Assembly: GCF_900177325.1 (NCBI RefSeq)
Contig: NZ_FXBL01000004.1
Location: 4,903,501 to 4,967,500 of the forward strand
DNA: 64,000 nt
Source: Mesorhizobium australicum
GTDB taxonomy: Bacteria; Pseudomonadota; Alphaproteobacteria; Rhizobiales; Rhizobiaceae
Direction of reading: 5' to 3'
The translations under genes and the position numbers were made by a program. How positions within the stretch are numbered: position 1 is the stretch's first letter; each line of letters starts with the position of its first letter. The notes below the pieces were generated by a model. It searched no databases. It was not told the origin of the DNA and worked only from the letters and a program-made list of their open reading frames with translations. Positions 7,375-16,238 of the stretch are shown here, piece by piece.

Positions 7375-9302
7375 GACGCGGCCTCCAGCACAAGCTCCTC
7401 GGCACGGATGCAGCGGACCAACCGGTCGGCACCCGTGAGCGGAATATGCCGGTCGCAGGCTGCGATCCTGAAGTCGCAGCGGTTCGAGAAGCGGCAACCC
7501 ACCGGCCAGGCGCCGGGGCGGGGCACGCTGCCGCGAATGGTGGGCAGCGGCGGATTGCGGTCGGAGGCGTGCGGCATCGCCGTCAGGAGGCCGCGCGTAT
7601 AGGGATGGCGCGGCCTGGCGAACAACTGGCCGACCTCGGCCATCTCGACCATCTCGCCCGCATACATGACGCTGATGCGGTCGCAGATGTCGGCGGCGAC
7701 CGCGAGATCGTGCGTGACGAAGAGGATCGCCATGCCGAACTCTTCCTGCAGGTCGCGGAAAAGGTCGAGGATTTCCTGCTGCACAGTCACGTCGAGCGCG
7801 GTGGTGGGCTCGTCGGCGATCAGCAGCGAGGGGTTGCAACTCAGCGCCCTGGCGATCGCGATGCGCTGCGCCATGCCGCCGGAAAGCTCGTGCGGGAAGG
7901 CGCGAGCCCGCTCCTGCGGCCGCGGGATGCCGACGCGGTCGATCAGCGCGACCGTCTGCTCCCACGCCGCCTTCTGCGACAGGTTCTTCTTGGCGCGCAG
8001 CACCTCGGCGATCTGGCTGCCGACGGTGAAGGCGGGGTTGAGGCTGGTGGTCGGATCCTGGAACACCATCGCGACCTCGTTGCCGCGGACCTCCTCCATC
8101 TGGCGCGGCGACAGCGCGCGCAGGTCCCTGCCGTTCAGGATGATCGAGCCGCGCGTCGTGCGCAGCGCAACGCTGGTCAGCCCGAGGATGGCGAGCCCGG
8201 TCAGGGTCTTGCCGCTGCCGGATTCGCCGACGAGGCCCAGCGTCTCGCCTTTCGCGATGGAGAGGGAGAGGTTGGAGATGAGGGGCAGTCCCTCTCCTTC
8301 AGCGGAGGACAGCGCCACCTGCAGGCCCTCGACGCGCAGAACCTCGTCGGGGCGCGGGGGCGGAAGCGGGCTGTCCGGGACGAAGTCGGCGACCGCCGCC
8401 ACGGCGCGCGGGGCCGGTGCCTGCGGCTTTGCCGCGACGGCGACGCCGCGACCGATCGAATCGCGGATCACGTCGCCGATCAGGTTGACCGACAGAACCG
8501 TCGCGATGATGGCGATGCCGGGCGGAATGGCGAGGAACCAGTGCAGATCCATGAAGGCGGCGGCGGTGCTGAGCATCGTGCCCCAGCTCGCATCCGGCGG
8601 CTGCACGCCCAGCCCGATGAACGAGAGCCCGGCCTCGGCCAGCAGCACGGCGCCGACGGTCAGCGTGATCTGTACGATCAGCGGCGGGGCGATGTTCGGG
8701 AAGATGTGGCGCAGGAGGATGCGGCCGTCCGACGCGCCGATGACGCGGGCCGAGCGCACGTAGACCTCCTCGCGCTCGGCCAGCACCACGCCGCGCGCCA
8801 GCCGCAAGAAGGAGGTCGAGAACAGGATGCCGAGCGCCACCATCGCCTTGTGCAGCCCCGTGCCGAGGAGGGTGAGGATGACGATCGCGACCATGATGCC
8901 GGGGATCGCGACGATCGCCTCGACAATGCGCATGACGATCCAGTCCCACCAGCCGCCGCGATAGCCGATGAAGAGGCCGAGCGGCACGCCGATCAGCACG
9001 GCGATCGAGGTGCCCTCGGCGGCGGCGATGACCGCGATCCGGCAGCCGTAGATGAGGCGCGACAAGACATCGCGACCGAGGTCGTCGGTGCCGAGCCAGT
9101 GCTGCGCCGAGGGGCCCTGCAACGACTGGATCAGGTTCTGCTTGAGCGGATCGTAGGGGACGATCACATCGGCGAAGATCGCAAGAAATACGAGCAGGGC
9201 GAGGACCCCACCCGCGACTGCGACGATCGCGAAGGAGCCGCCGACCAGCCGTCGCGACCGCCGCGGACGCGTCGCCGGGGTTTGATTGGACGGGGTGCTC
9301 AA
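7371..9302 (-). CDS. Fused peptide-type ABC permease and ATP-binding subunit (DppC-DppD fusion)
   Basis: One 643-residue reading frame joins two subunits. Residues about 1-290 are a DppC-like permease: an N-terminal TM segment, WLGTDDLGRDVLSRL, several TM helices, and the EAA coupling loop near RVIGASDGRILLRHIFPNI. A proline/alanine linker (about 295-325, PLPPPRPDE) leads to a DppD-like ATPase with Walker A GESGSGKTL, signature LSGGMAQRIAIA, Walker B LLIADEPTTALD and a Cys-rich C-terminal extension. The start is TTG 9302, overlapping the upstream permease stop as TTGA; no better start exists without a large overlap. Such fusions occur in some Rhizobiales. No frameshift is needed to read through. 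Confidence 0.88.
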   Translation of the reverse strand: MSTPSNQTPATRPRRSRRLVGGSFAIVAVAGGVLALLVFLAIFADVIVPYDPLKQNLIQSLQGPSAQHWLGTDDLGRDVLSRLIYGCRIAVIAAAEGTSIAVLIGVPLGLFIGYRGGWWDWIVMRIVEAIVAIPGIMVAIVILTLLGTGLHKAMVALGILFSTSFLRLARGVVLAEREEVYVRSARVIGASDGRILLRHIFPNIAPPLIVQITLTVGAVLLAEAGLSFIGLGVQPPDASWGTMLSTAAAFMDLHWFLAIPPGIAIIATVLSVNLIGDVIRDSIGRGVAVAAKPQAPAPRAVAAVADFVPDSPLPPPRPDEVLRVEGLQVALSSAEGEGLPLISNLSLSIAKGETLGLVGESGSGKTLTGLAILGLTSVALRTTRGSIILNGRDLRALSPRQMEEVRGNEVAMVFQDPTTSLNPAFTVGSQIAEVLRAKKNLSQKAAWEQTVALIDRVGIPRPQERARAFPHELSGGMAQRIAIARALSCNPSLLIADEPTTALDVTVQQEILDLFRDLQEEFGMAILFVTHDLAVAADICDRISVMYAGEMVEMAEVGQLFARPRHPYTRGLLTAMPHASDRNPPLPTIRGSVPRPGAWPVGCRFSNRCDFRIAACDRHIPLTGADRLVRCIRAEELVLEAAS

Positions 9303-10243
9303 GACGGACGGGCCTTGGGGTTGAGGAAGCCGTAGACGATGTCGGTGGCGAGCTGGACCAGCACCACGAGGCCGACCATGACCAGGACGAGCCCCTGGAT
9401 CATCGGGATGTCCTGCTGGCGCACCGCCGTGATGGCGAGGGTGCCGAGGCCGTTGATGGCGAAGACCTGTTCCACGATCAGCGCGCCGCCGAGCAGCACG
9501 GTGATCTGGAAGGACAGGATGGCGACGACCGGAACCATGGCATTGGTGAGCGCATGCCGCAGGATCACCCGTCGCGACGACAGGCCCTGCGCGCGGGCAG
9601 CGCGGATGTAGTCCTGCTGCAGCACGCCGACCATCGCCGACCGGACCTGGCGCGCGATGGCCGCGCTGGACGACAGACCCAGCGCCAATGCCGGCAGGGT
9701 GACGCTGCGCAGCCATTCCCAGGGCGACGTGGAGATCGGCGTGAAGCCGGTCGCGGGAAAGAGGCGCAGGTTCACCGCGAAGATCGCAACGAGCAGGAGA
9801 CCGAACCAGAAGTTCGGGATCGCCTGTCCGATGGTGGCCCCGACCGTGGCCAGCCTGTCGACCCACGAACGCGGCCTCAATGCGGCGGCCACCCCCGCCG
9901 CGATGCCGACCAGGACGGCGATCAGGGCGGAGACGGCTGTCAGCGAGAGCGTCACAGGAAGCCGCTGCATCACGGCCGACGAGACGCTGACGCTGTTGAA
10001 GAAGGAGGTGCCCAGGTCGCCCTGAACGGCGCGACCCAGCCACTGGAAATAGCGCACGACCACGGGCTCGTTGAGCCCGAGCCGCTCGCGCACCATCTCA
10101 TACTGCTCCTGCGTGCCGGTGTCGCCGATGATCAGGTCCACCGGATCGCTCGGCAGCATGGACGTAAACGAGAACGTCAGCACCGAGACGATGAACAGGA
10201 GCGGCACCAGCGCAGCCAGCCGCTGTACGATAAGCCTGAGCAT
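9299..10243 (-). CDS. Peptide-type ABC transporter permease (DppB-like)
   Basis: A 314-residue inner-membrane permease with six predicted TM segments, starting MLRLIVQRLAALVPLLFIVSVLTF, which is the DppB/OppB/GsiC N-terminal helix. The characteristic RERLGLNEPVVVRYFQWL follows. The coupling (EAA) loop is DYIRAARAQGLSSRRVILRHAL. It forms the transmembrane channel with the DppC half of the fused protein. It is separated by 12 bases from the binding-protein gene upstream and overlaps the fused permease-ATPase gene downstream. Confidence 0.93.
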   Translation of the reverse strand: MLRLIVQRLAALVPLLFIVSVLTFSFTSMLPSDPVDLIIGDTGTQEQYEMVRERLGLNEPVVVRYFQWLGRAVQGDLGTSFFNSVSVSSAVMQRLPVTLSLTAVSALIAVLVGIAAGVAAALRPRSWVDRLATVGATIGQAIPNFWFGLLLVAIFAVNLRLFPATGFTPISTSPWEWLRSVTLPALALGLSSSAAIARQVRSAMVGVLQQDYIRAARAQGLSSRRVILRHALTNAMVPVVAILSFQITVLLGGALIVEQVFAINGLGTLAITAVRQQDIPMIQGLVLVMVGLVVLVQLATDIVYGFLNPKARPS

Positions 10244-10255
10244 GGGATCCGATCG

Positions 10256-11773
10256 TCAGTCGTTGGCCTTCAAGCCGCGCAGATTGATCGAATCCTCGCC
10301 GTAGCGATAGACCACCGTTGGATTGCTGGCCGTCTTCTCGCTGACGCCGATGAGGATCGGCGAGCTGGCGACGAAGATCAGGAAGGCCTCGTCCGCCAGC
10401 CTGGCGGCCATCTTCTTGTAGACCGGCGCGCGAACCTCGGTCTCGACCGATTCGAGGCCGGCCTTCGCCAGAGCCAGCAGCTCCTCACTCGGCTTGGCCT
10501 TGAAGGGATTGTAGTTGGCGTTCTCGTAGATGTAGCGCAGGGCCAGGAACTTCGGATCCGTGTTGGTTTGCCAGACCAGGTTGGTCGCCGGATAGTTCGT
10601 GGTGCGGCTGACGCGTGCCAGCGTTCCGGGTTCCTGTGGAACGATGTTCATCGTGATGCCGATCTCCTTGAAGAAGCCGGCAAGCGCCTCGAGCCGAGAC
10701 TGGTAGAGCGGGATCGACGGCATGTCGAAGCTGAATCCATCCGGGAACTTGGACTTGGCCATGTATTCACGCGCCTTGTCGACATCGTAGGCGTAGACAC
10801 CCTCCAGGGCGGGATCGTAGGCCCAGTGGCCCTCGCCGTACGGCTGGTAGGAATCGACGGCGAGACCGAACTGAACCGCCTTGCCGAAGGCCGTCCGGTC
10901 GATCGCGAAGGCCATCGCCTTGCGCACGTTGATGTCGGCGAAGGCCGGGATCACGGTGCCCTCGCGATCCGATATGATGATATGGTAGTTCAGCCCCCCG
11001 GTGCCGCGGATGAGCTTGAGATCGGGGGTGCGGTCGATGATCGCCGACTGCGGATTGGCAAGCCAGTTGCCAGCGTCGATCTGGCCGGTCTTCAGCGCGT
11101 TGAGGCGCGCGGTGTCGTCCGGGATCTCCCAGACCTCGTAGCGCGCGAGGCCGATCTTGTCCTTGTCCCAGTAGGTCGGGTTCGGCACGTAGACACGCAC
11201 TTCGCCTTCGCGCGATTCTTCCTTCTTGTAGACATAGGGACCCGTGCCGACCGGATTGCGGTCGAGAGCCGGATCGGCCATCGCGGCGGGCGCGATCATC
11301 ATGCCGCCCGTGTAGCAGAGACTGTCGATGATGGCCGGATCGAACTCCTTGAGCTTGATCTTCAGCGTATGCTCATCCGCCGCCGAGGCGGACTCGACGG
11401 TCTTGAGGCCCTCGATGATGCCGAGCTTCACGCCCCGGCTTATGTTCGCGGCCGCGGCCTCGGCATTGAACGGCTCGCCGTTCGAGAACGTGACGCCTTC
11501 GCGGAGCGTAATCATGACGTCCAGTCCGTCCACCTTGTAGCCGGTGGCCAGAAGCGGCTGGACCTCGCCTTTGGGTCCCTTTTCGAACAGGGATTCATAG
11601 ACGGGCCGCAGGAAGGGCACGCCGCTGCCGCTCTGCTGCTGCGGGTCCATGGTGATGAGCTTCACCTGCTCCGCATATTTGAATGTCCCACTGCCCTGCG
11701 CCCAGGCCGGAGACCCGGCGAGCCCCAGCGCGACTGCGGCGACAAGTGCTGTTCCTGTGATCCATTTTCTCAT
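10256..11773 (-). CDS. ABC transporter substrate-binding protein, family 5 (peptide/opine/nickel type)
   Basis: This 505-residue periplasmic protein begins with a Sec signal peptide (MRKWITGTALVAAVALGLAGSPAWA, cleavage about residue 25). The SBP_bac_5 body is recognisable by VYESLFEKGPKGEVQPLLATG, the LREGVTFSNGEPFNAE strand and the late YGEGHWAYDP region. It captures ligand and hands it to the permeases downstream. As the first gene of the operon (10256-11773, then 10243, 9302, 7374, 6355) its promoter should lie in 11774-11935. Family 5 proteins bind peptides, opines, nickel chelates or glycosides, and the sequence does not decide among them. Confidence 0.92.
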   Translation of the reverse strand: MRKWITGTALVAAVALGLAGSPAWAQGSGTFKYAEQVKLITMDPQQQSGSGVPFLRPVYESLFEKGPKGEVQPLLATGYKVDGLDVMITLREGVTFSNGEPFNAEAAAANISRGVKLGIIEGLKTVESASAADEHTLKIKLKEFDPAIIDSLCYTGGMMIAPAAMADPALDRNPVGTGPYVYKKEESREGEVRVYVPNPTYWDKDKIGLARYEVWEIPDDTARLNALKTGQIDAGNWLANPQSAIIDRTPDLKLIRGTGGLNYHIIISDREGTVIPAFADINVRKAMAFAIDRTAFGKAVQFGLAVDSYQPYGEGHWAYDPALEGVYAYDVDKAREYMAKSKFPDGFSFDMPSIPLYQSRLEALAGFFKEIGITMNIVPQEPGTLARVSRTTNYPATNLVWQTNTDPKFLALRYIYENANYNPFKAKPSEELLALAKAGLESVETEVRAPVYKKMAARLADEAFLIFVASSPILIGVSEKTASNPTVVYRYGEDSINLRGLKAND

Positions 11774-11935
11774 TTCGGCCCTCCCAGCCTATGTGGCGCC
11801 GCCGGCGGCGGCTCAGATTCTAGCGCAGCGTCGGCATCGACATCGGCGTCGACGACTGCACCTGCCTGCTCGGACCCGGCGGTATTCACGAGTCCCGATG
11901 TGTGTCCCGGCCGCGAACGTGTCATCGTCGCCCCC

Positions 11936-13861
11936 CTACATCAACGAGGGCAGGAAGAGCGCGATCTGCGGAAACAGCGTGATCAGCCCGACCAGCGCCA
12001 GGAAGGCGAACCAGAACGGGAAGACGCCGCGGAAGATCTGGTACATCGACACGTCCTTGGTCATAGCCGCGATGGCGAAGACGTTGACGCCGATCGGCGG
12101 CGTGACCACGCCGAGCTCGACCATGATGACGCAGATGACGCCGAACCAGATCGGATCGAAGCCGGCGTTGATGGCAAGGGGGAAGAACAGCGGCACGGTC
12201 AGCACCAGGGCCGGCAGGGCGTTCATGAACATGCCGATCAGCACGTAGAAGGCGAGGATCGCGCCGAGAAGCTGGTATTTGCCGAGGTCGAAATCGACGA
12301 TGAGCTGCGCCAGCTGCGCCGTCAGCCCGCTGATGGCGATGAAGCGGCTGAAGACCGTCGCGAACATGAAAATGATGATGATGGCGGTGGACAGGCGGAG
12401 CGTCCGTTCGATGGAGTTCCACAGCGAGCGGCGGTTCAGCCGTCCCATCGCGGCGGAGATGAGAAGCGCACCCAGCACGCCGACGCCTGCCGCTTCGTTG
12501 GTGGTGACGATGCCGGAATAGATGCCGCCGAGAACCATGAGGATCAGGACGAGGATCGGCCATGTCTCGACGCTGGCCGAGAAGCGCTCCTGCCAGCCGC
12601 TCCGCTCGCACCGAGGCGCGAGCGCGGGATCGATGATCGCGCGCACCGTGATCATGGCGATCAGAATGACGGCGAAGAGGATGCCGGGCAGCACCCCGGC
12701 CAGGAAGAGCTTGCCGATGGAGACTTCGGTGATCATGCCATAGACGATGAAGGCGATCGAGGGCGGGATCATAACGCCGATGGTTGCCGCGCAGGCGATC
12801 GAGGCCGCCGCAAGCTTCATGTCGTAGCCATAGGCCTTCATCTGCGGCAGGGCGATCGAGCCCATGCTGTAGACGCCGGACAGCGTGTCGCCGACGATCG
12901 AGGACAGGCCGGCGCAGGCGACGGTGCTGGCCGAGGCGAGCCCGCCCGGCAGGTGTCCGATCCATTTGTAGGCGGCCCTGTAGAGGCCTTCGGCGAAGCC
13001 CGAGGCGACGACGATCAAACCCATCCAGGTGAACAGCGGCACCGCGCTCCATGTCGGATCCCTGACCACGTCGAGCGTCGTCGTGCCGAGGCTGGTGAGA
13101 CTCGCTGCCGGACCGATCAAAAGGCTGATTCCGAGCACGGCGCTTATCGCCATTGCGGCGGCGATGTGGACGCCGAGGAAGATCAGGACGAAGCATAACA
13201 CGATGCACGCCATGCCGCGCATCTCGCGAGGGATGTTGACAGGCAGGTCGGCAGGCCGGAAGGAGAACCATAGGATCGCCACGGCCACGGCCGCGAAAAC
13301 GCCGAGGATCGCCAGCGACCGCGTGTCGTGCATGCGCGCGACGTCCGCCGCGGCGCTTACGAGATTGCGCAGGAGCGCCAGGGCAAAGAGGGCCATGAAC
13401 ACGGCCGCTGCGAGGGCAAACGGCCATTCGGGGACGCCAAGCACACCAGTCATGATGTCGTTGCCGGCCTGATAGAGCGACTGCCTGTAGACCTGCAGGG
13501 CGGTGAGGCAGATGGTCGCCAGCGTCAGGAACAGGCCGCCAGCCGTCAGCGGCAGCCTGACGAAGTCCGGCACTGCGTTGAGCAGCACGTCGACACGGAT
13601 GTGGCCCTTGTCGAGCTCGACGAGGCTCAACGTCGAGAGCGCGACGAAGATCATCAGAAGTCCGGTCGTCTCCATGCCGCCGGGCACGACCGTGGAGAAC
13701 AGGTTTCGCAGGATCACGTCGGCCGCGGTCAACACCATGATCGCCGCGAGTGCCGCGCCGCCGAGGAAACGGACGGCGCGGCTCGGCCAATCGAGGACGC
13801 GTGCGGCAAGCGGGACCGGCGTGTCGGCGACAGGTGGCATCATTATTTCGGTCGACTGCAT
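11936..13861 (-). CDS. Fused TRAP transporter permease (DctQ-DctM)
   Basis: The protein (641 aa) fuses the small and large TRAP membrane subunits. Residues about 20-195 are the four-helix DctQ part (ADVILRNLFSTVVPGGMETTGLLM is typical). Residues about 210-640 are the 12-helix DctM part, with AGLSSIVGDTLSGVYSMGSIALP, ATIGVMIPPSIAFIVYG and GVVTPPIGVNVF, the conserved substrate-path segments. TRAP systems import organic acids using the sodium or proton gradient with a periplasmic binding protein. The gene lies 117 bases downstream of its probable binding protein (13979-14995), same strand. Its sequence is more like the DctQM subgroup than the amino-acid-specific TAXI type. Confidence 0.93.
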   Translation of the reverse strand: MQSTEIMMPPVADTPVPLAARVLDWPSRAVRFLGGAALAAIMVLTAADVILRNLFSTVVPGGMETTGLLMIFVALSTLSLVELDKGHIRVDVLLNAVPDFVRLPLTAGGLFLTLATICLTALQVYRQSLYQAGNDIMTGVLGVPEWPFALAAAVFMALFALALLRNLVSAAADVARMHDTRSLAILGVFAAVAVAILWFSFRPADLPVNIPREMRGMACIVLCFVLIFLGVHIAAAMAISAVLGISLLIGPAASLTSLGTTTLDVVRDPTWSAVPLFTWMGLIVVASGFAEGLYRAAYKWIGHLPGGLASASTVACAGLSSIVGDTLSGVYSMGSIALPQMKAYGYDMKLAAASIACAATIGVMIPPSIAFIVYGMITEVSIGKLFLAGVLPGILFAVILIAMITVRAIIDPALAPRCERSGWQERFSASVETWPILVLILMVLGGIYSGIVTTNEAAGVGVLGALLISAAMGRLNRRSLWNSIERTLRLSTAIIIIFMFATVFSRFIAISGLTAQLAQLIVDFDLGKYQLLGAILAFYVLIGMFMNALPALVLTVPLFFPLAINAGFDPIWFGVICVIMVELGVVTPPIGVNVFAIAAMTKDVSMYQIFRGVFPFWFAFLALVGLITLFPQIALFLPSLM

Positions 13862-13978
13862 GTCATTAGCCTTGTCTGGCCCCTTTTTCTTGCCACGGGC
13901 GTGTGAACTCGCGCGGCGAGAGATGGACAGGGCCGGCCCGCGCGCTGTGACGAGCCGGCGAAGCGAACGGCTTTCGCC

Positions 13979-14995
13979 CTAGTTCTGGTCGTAGAGCTTG
14001 AGCAGCCGAACCGCCTCGTCCAGGATCTCCTGGCCCGGCATGCCCTTCGCGTTCGCCTTCTCAACCCAGGCGTCCCACATCGGGCGCATCGTCGTCGCAA
14101 GCGCGGCCTGGTCGTCCGCGGAAAGCGTCAGGATGTTCTCCGGCGGGATGCTTCCCATGGCCGCCGCCGCGCCGTCCGTGGTGTTGTAGAAGAAGTAGAC
14201 CGGCAACAGGTCCGCCAGGTGCTTCTTCTCGCCGTCGGTCAGCTTGTCGTAGGCGTCCTTGTTCATCACCGTGCTGTAGGTGCCTGGATTGAGGTTCACC
14301 AGCGTGTGGTAGGTCGTCACCTCGTTGAGCTTGAAATTGTTGACCCAGCCCCAGGCGCAGAGCACGCCGTCGACCGCGCCGCGCTGCAGTGCGAGATAGG
14401 CGTCGGGACCGAGCATCACGCTGGCGCTCGCACCCAGTTTCTCCAGAACCTCGACGCCGGCGGAATCCTGCGCGGCGAAGACCTTGCCTTTCAGATCGGC
14501 GAGCGTGGCGACCGGTGCCTTGGAATGGATGTGCGCGCCCATCGCCACGAAGGTCGCCAGTTCCACGACATTGTCCTGTTCGGTGAACAGCTCGCCGAGA
14601 GCCGGATACTTCTCGCGCAGGCGCCAATAGACGGTGCTGGCCACGGTCTGGTTCTTCGACAGGCCGGGCAGCGCGAGCAGTTCCATCTGCGGGAACTTGC
14701 CCGGCAGGACCGGATGCCAGACGAAGCCGATGTCGAGCAGGCCGGACCCCGTCGCCTGCAGCCAGTCCTTGAACGGCGTGACCGAGTTGGGCGGGAAGAA
14801 GGTCACCTTCGCCCGTCCATCGGTGATCGCCTCCAGTTGCGCGGCGAAACGCCGGTCCATCGCGTTCCATGGGGTCCCGTCCGGGGACGCGAACTGCATC
14901 TTGAGTTCGAGATCGGCCGCCGCGGCCGTCGCGGACGGCATGGCACCGCTGGCCAGCAACAGCGCCGCCGCCGCGAACAGGTTCTTGAATGTCAT
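13979..14995 (-). CDS. TRAP transporter substrate-binding protein (DctP family)
   Basis: The 338-residue protein has a signal peptide (MTFKNLFAAAALLLASGAMPSATAAA). A DctP fold follows, with FFPPNSVTPFKDWLQATGSGLLDIGFVW and the family helix around DLKGKVFAAQDSAGVEVLEKLGAS. I place the start at ATG 14995 because GGAGG lies just upstream; a longer frame to 15193 is not secreted-protein-like. It binds a carboxylate ligand in the periplasm and delivers it to the fused TRAP permease. The usual conserved Arg that binds the carboxylate cannot be assigned with certainty. The neighbouring CoA-transferase and aldehyde dehydrogenase suggest an organic acid substrate, which is an inference. Confidence 0.9.
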   Translation of the reverse strand: MTFKNLFAAAALLLASGAMPSATAAAADLELKMQFASPDGTPWNAMDRRFAAQLEAITDGRAKVTFFPPNSVTPFKDWLQATGSGLLDIGFVWHPVLPGKFPQMELLALPGLSKNQTVASTVYWRLREKYPALGELFTEQDNVVELATFVAMGAHIHSKAPVATLADLKGKVFAAQDSAGVEVLEKLGASASVMLGPDAYLALQRGAVDGVLCAWGWVNNFKLNEVTTYHTLVNLNPGTYSTVMNKDAYDKLTDGEKKHLADLLPVYFFYNTTDGAAAAMGSIPPENILTLSADDQAALATTMRPMWDAWVEKANAKGMPGQEILDEAVRLLKLYDQN

Positions 14996-15141
14996 TGCTT
15001 CCTCCCGGATACTACTATCCTCACCCGGCGCGAGCCTCTCGCCGCCCGCGATCACGCGGACGGGCTCGTTCCCAGACGTCGCGCCGCGCATCCTCCAGAA
15101 GGAAACTAGGCCTGCGGATGCTTTAGCGGCACTTATTTCTT

Positions 15142-16089
15142 CTAAACCGATCCGTAATCCGCGCTTAAGGCAGGGCTGACGATCCGCCGCCATTCCTCGT
15201 CCATTCTCTGCAGTTCCTGGCGGAAGTAGTCGTAGAAGAGTTGCGACGGTCGCGTCATCGGCCGCCGGGTCGGCACGATGAGCGCGACGTCGACGTGCAG
15301 CGCCGGCTGCTCGATCGGATTGATCGTCAGCCGGTCGTTGCCGAGTTCCTGCAAGCCGATCCAGAACGGCAGGATCGACGACCAGTCGGTCTGACTGACG
15401 AAGTGGAAGCCGGCCGACAAGCTGTCGATCGAGATCGTGCGCTCGACGACGATCTCGCCGCTGCGAATCGCCTCCTCGATCCTTGGCCGCAGGCTGTTGG
15501 TGCCCGAGGGCACGGACAGCTTCAGCGGTGCGAGGTTCTTCAGCCTGACAGGCTGCATCGGCGCCAGGCCGCGCCGCGCACCGGACAGCAGCGAGACGGG
15601 ATACCTTCCGACATGCGTCGCCATCACACCGAGATGTTCCTGCGTGAACTGGCCGACATAGAAGTCCAGTCCGCCGGCGGAGGTCTCCGAAACCAGAACG
15701 TCGGCCGTGCCGCTGGCGATCTCGATATCGATGCGCGGGAATTCGCGCGTGAAGCGTGCGAGCACCTGCGGCAGGACGGAGCGGGCGAGGCCGGGTGCAA
15801 AGCCGGCCGAGATCGAGCCGCTCAAGCCGATCTTGAAGTCCTGCAGCTCGATCTCCGCCTCCGAGACCGCCTTCAGCACCGCAAGGCAGCGAATGTAGAA
15901 GCGATTTCCGGCAGCGGTCGGATCTACCCCCCGTGACGTGCGCTCGAACAGGCGCGTCCCGAGCCTGGCTTCCAGCGAACTCATCTGCTGGCTCACTCCC
16001 GGCGCCGTGCAGTTGAGCCGCCCGGCGGCGGCGCTGAGGGACCCCGTCTCGTAGGCGGCGACGAAATAGCGAATCTGCCGGAGGTCCAT
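15142..16089 (-). CDS. LysR-family transcriptional regulator
   Basis: The 315-residue protein has an N-terminal winged HTH: MDLRQIRYFVAAYETGSLSAAAGRLNCTAPGVSQQMSSLEARLGTRLF in the usual LysR layout, with a co-inducer-binding domain of two lobes from about residue 90. It lies divergently from the amidohydrolase/CoA-transferase genes and upstream of the TRAP genes on its own strand. It may therefore coordinate import (TRAP) with catabolism (16239-20321). A T-N11-A palindrome directly upstream (16102-16117) is a candidate binding site. Confidence 0.9.
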   Translation of the reverse strand: MDLRQIRYFVAAYETGSLSAAAGRLNCTAPGVSQQMSSLEARLGTRLFERTSRGVDPTAAGNRFYIRCLAVLKAVSEAEIELQDFKIGLSGSISAGFAPGLARSVLPQVLARFTREFPRIDIEIASGTADVLVSETSAGGLDFYVGQFTQEHLGVMATHVGRYPVSLLSGARRGLAPMQPVRLKNLAPLKLSVPSGTNSLRPRIEEAIRSGEIVVERTISIDSLSAGFHFVSQTDWSSILPFWIGLQELGNDRLTINPIEQPALHVDVALIVPTRRPMTRPSQLFYDYFRQELQRMDEEWRRIVSPALSADYGSV

Positions 16090-16101
16090 GTGATGTCCGA
16101 T

Positions 16102-16150
16102 ATTAGTGATATCTAATGCCGCCGTCAGGATATTTAACTATCGGTGATAG
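16102..16150 (+). promoter_or_regulatory. Candidate LysR operator region (T-N11-A)
   Basis: ATTAG-N6-CTAAT at 16102-16117 is a perfect inverted repeat that satisfies the LysR T-N11-A rule (T103 to A115). A second inverted repeat, CTATC-GGT-GATAG, follows at 16138-16150. Both lie in the 149-bp divergent region between the LysR gene and the amidohydrolase gene. The assignment as operator is by position and symmetry. Confidence 0.6.
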
Positions 16151-16238
16151 CGCCAGTCACCGTATTCTTCGCCAGCCGCCCCTGCAAAGGGAGGAGAGCG
16201 GTACGGGCAGGATGGCAAGTCTCGAGGTTTTTTGAAGC

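Noticed and set aside
9554..13198. Plus-strand open frame of 1214 codons opposite the peptide ABC and TRAP genes
   Set aside because: It runs antisense through five well-supported genes. Its composition (long runs of Arg, Asp, His, Gly) is that of a GC-rich shadow frame, and it has no domain.
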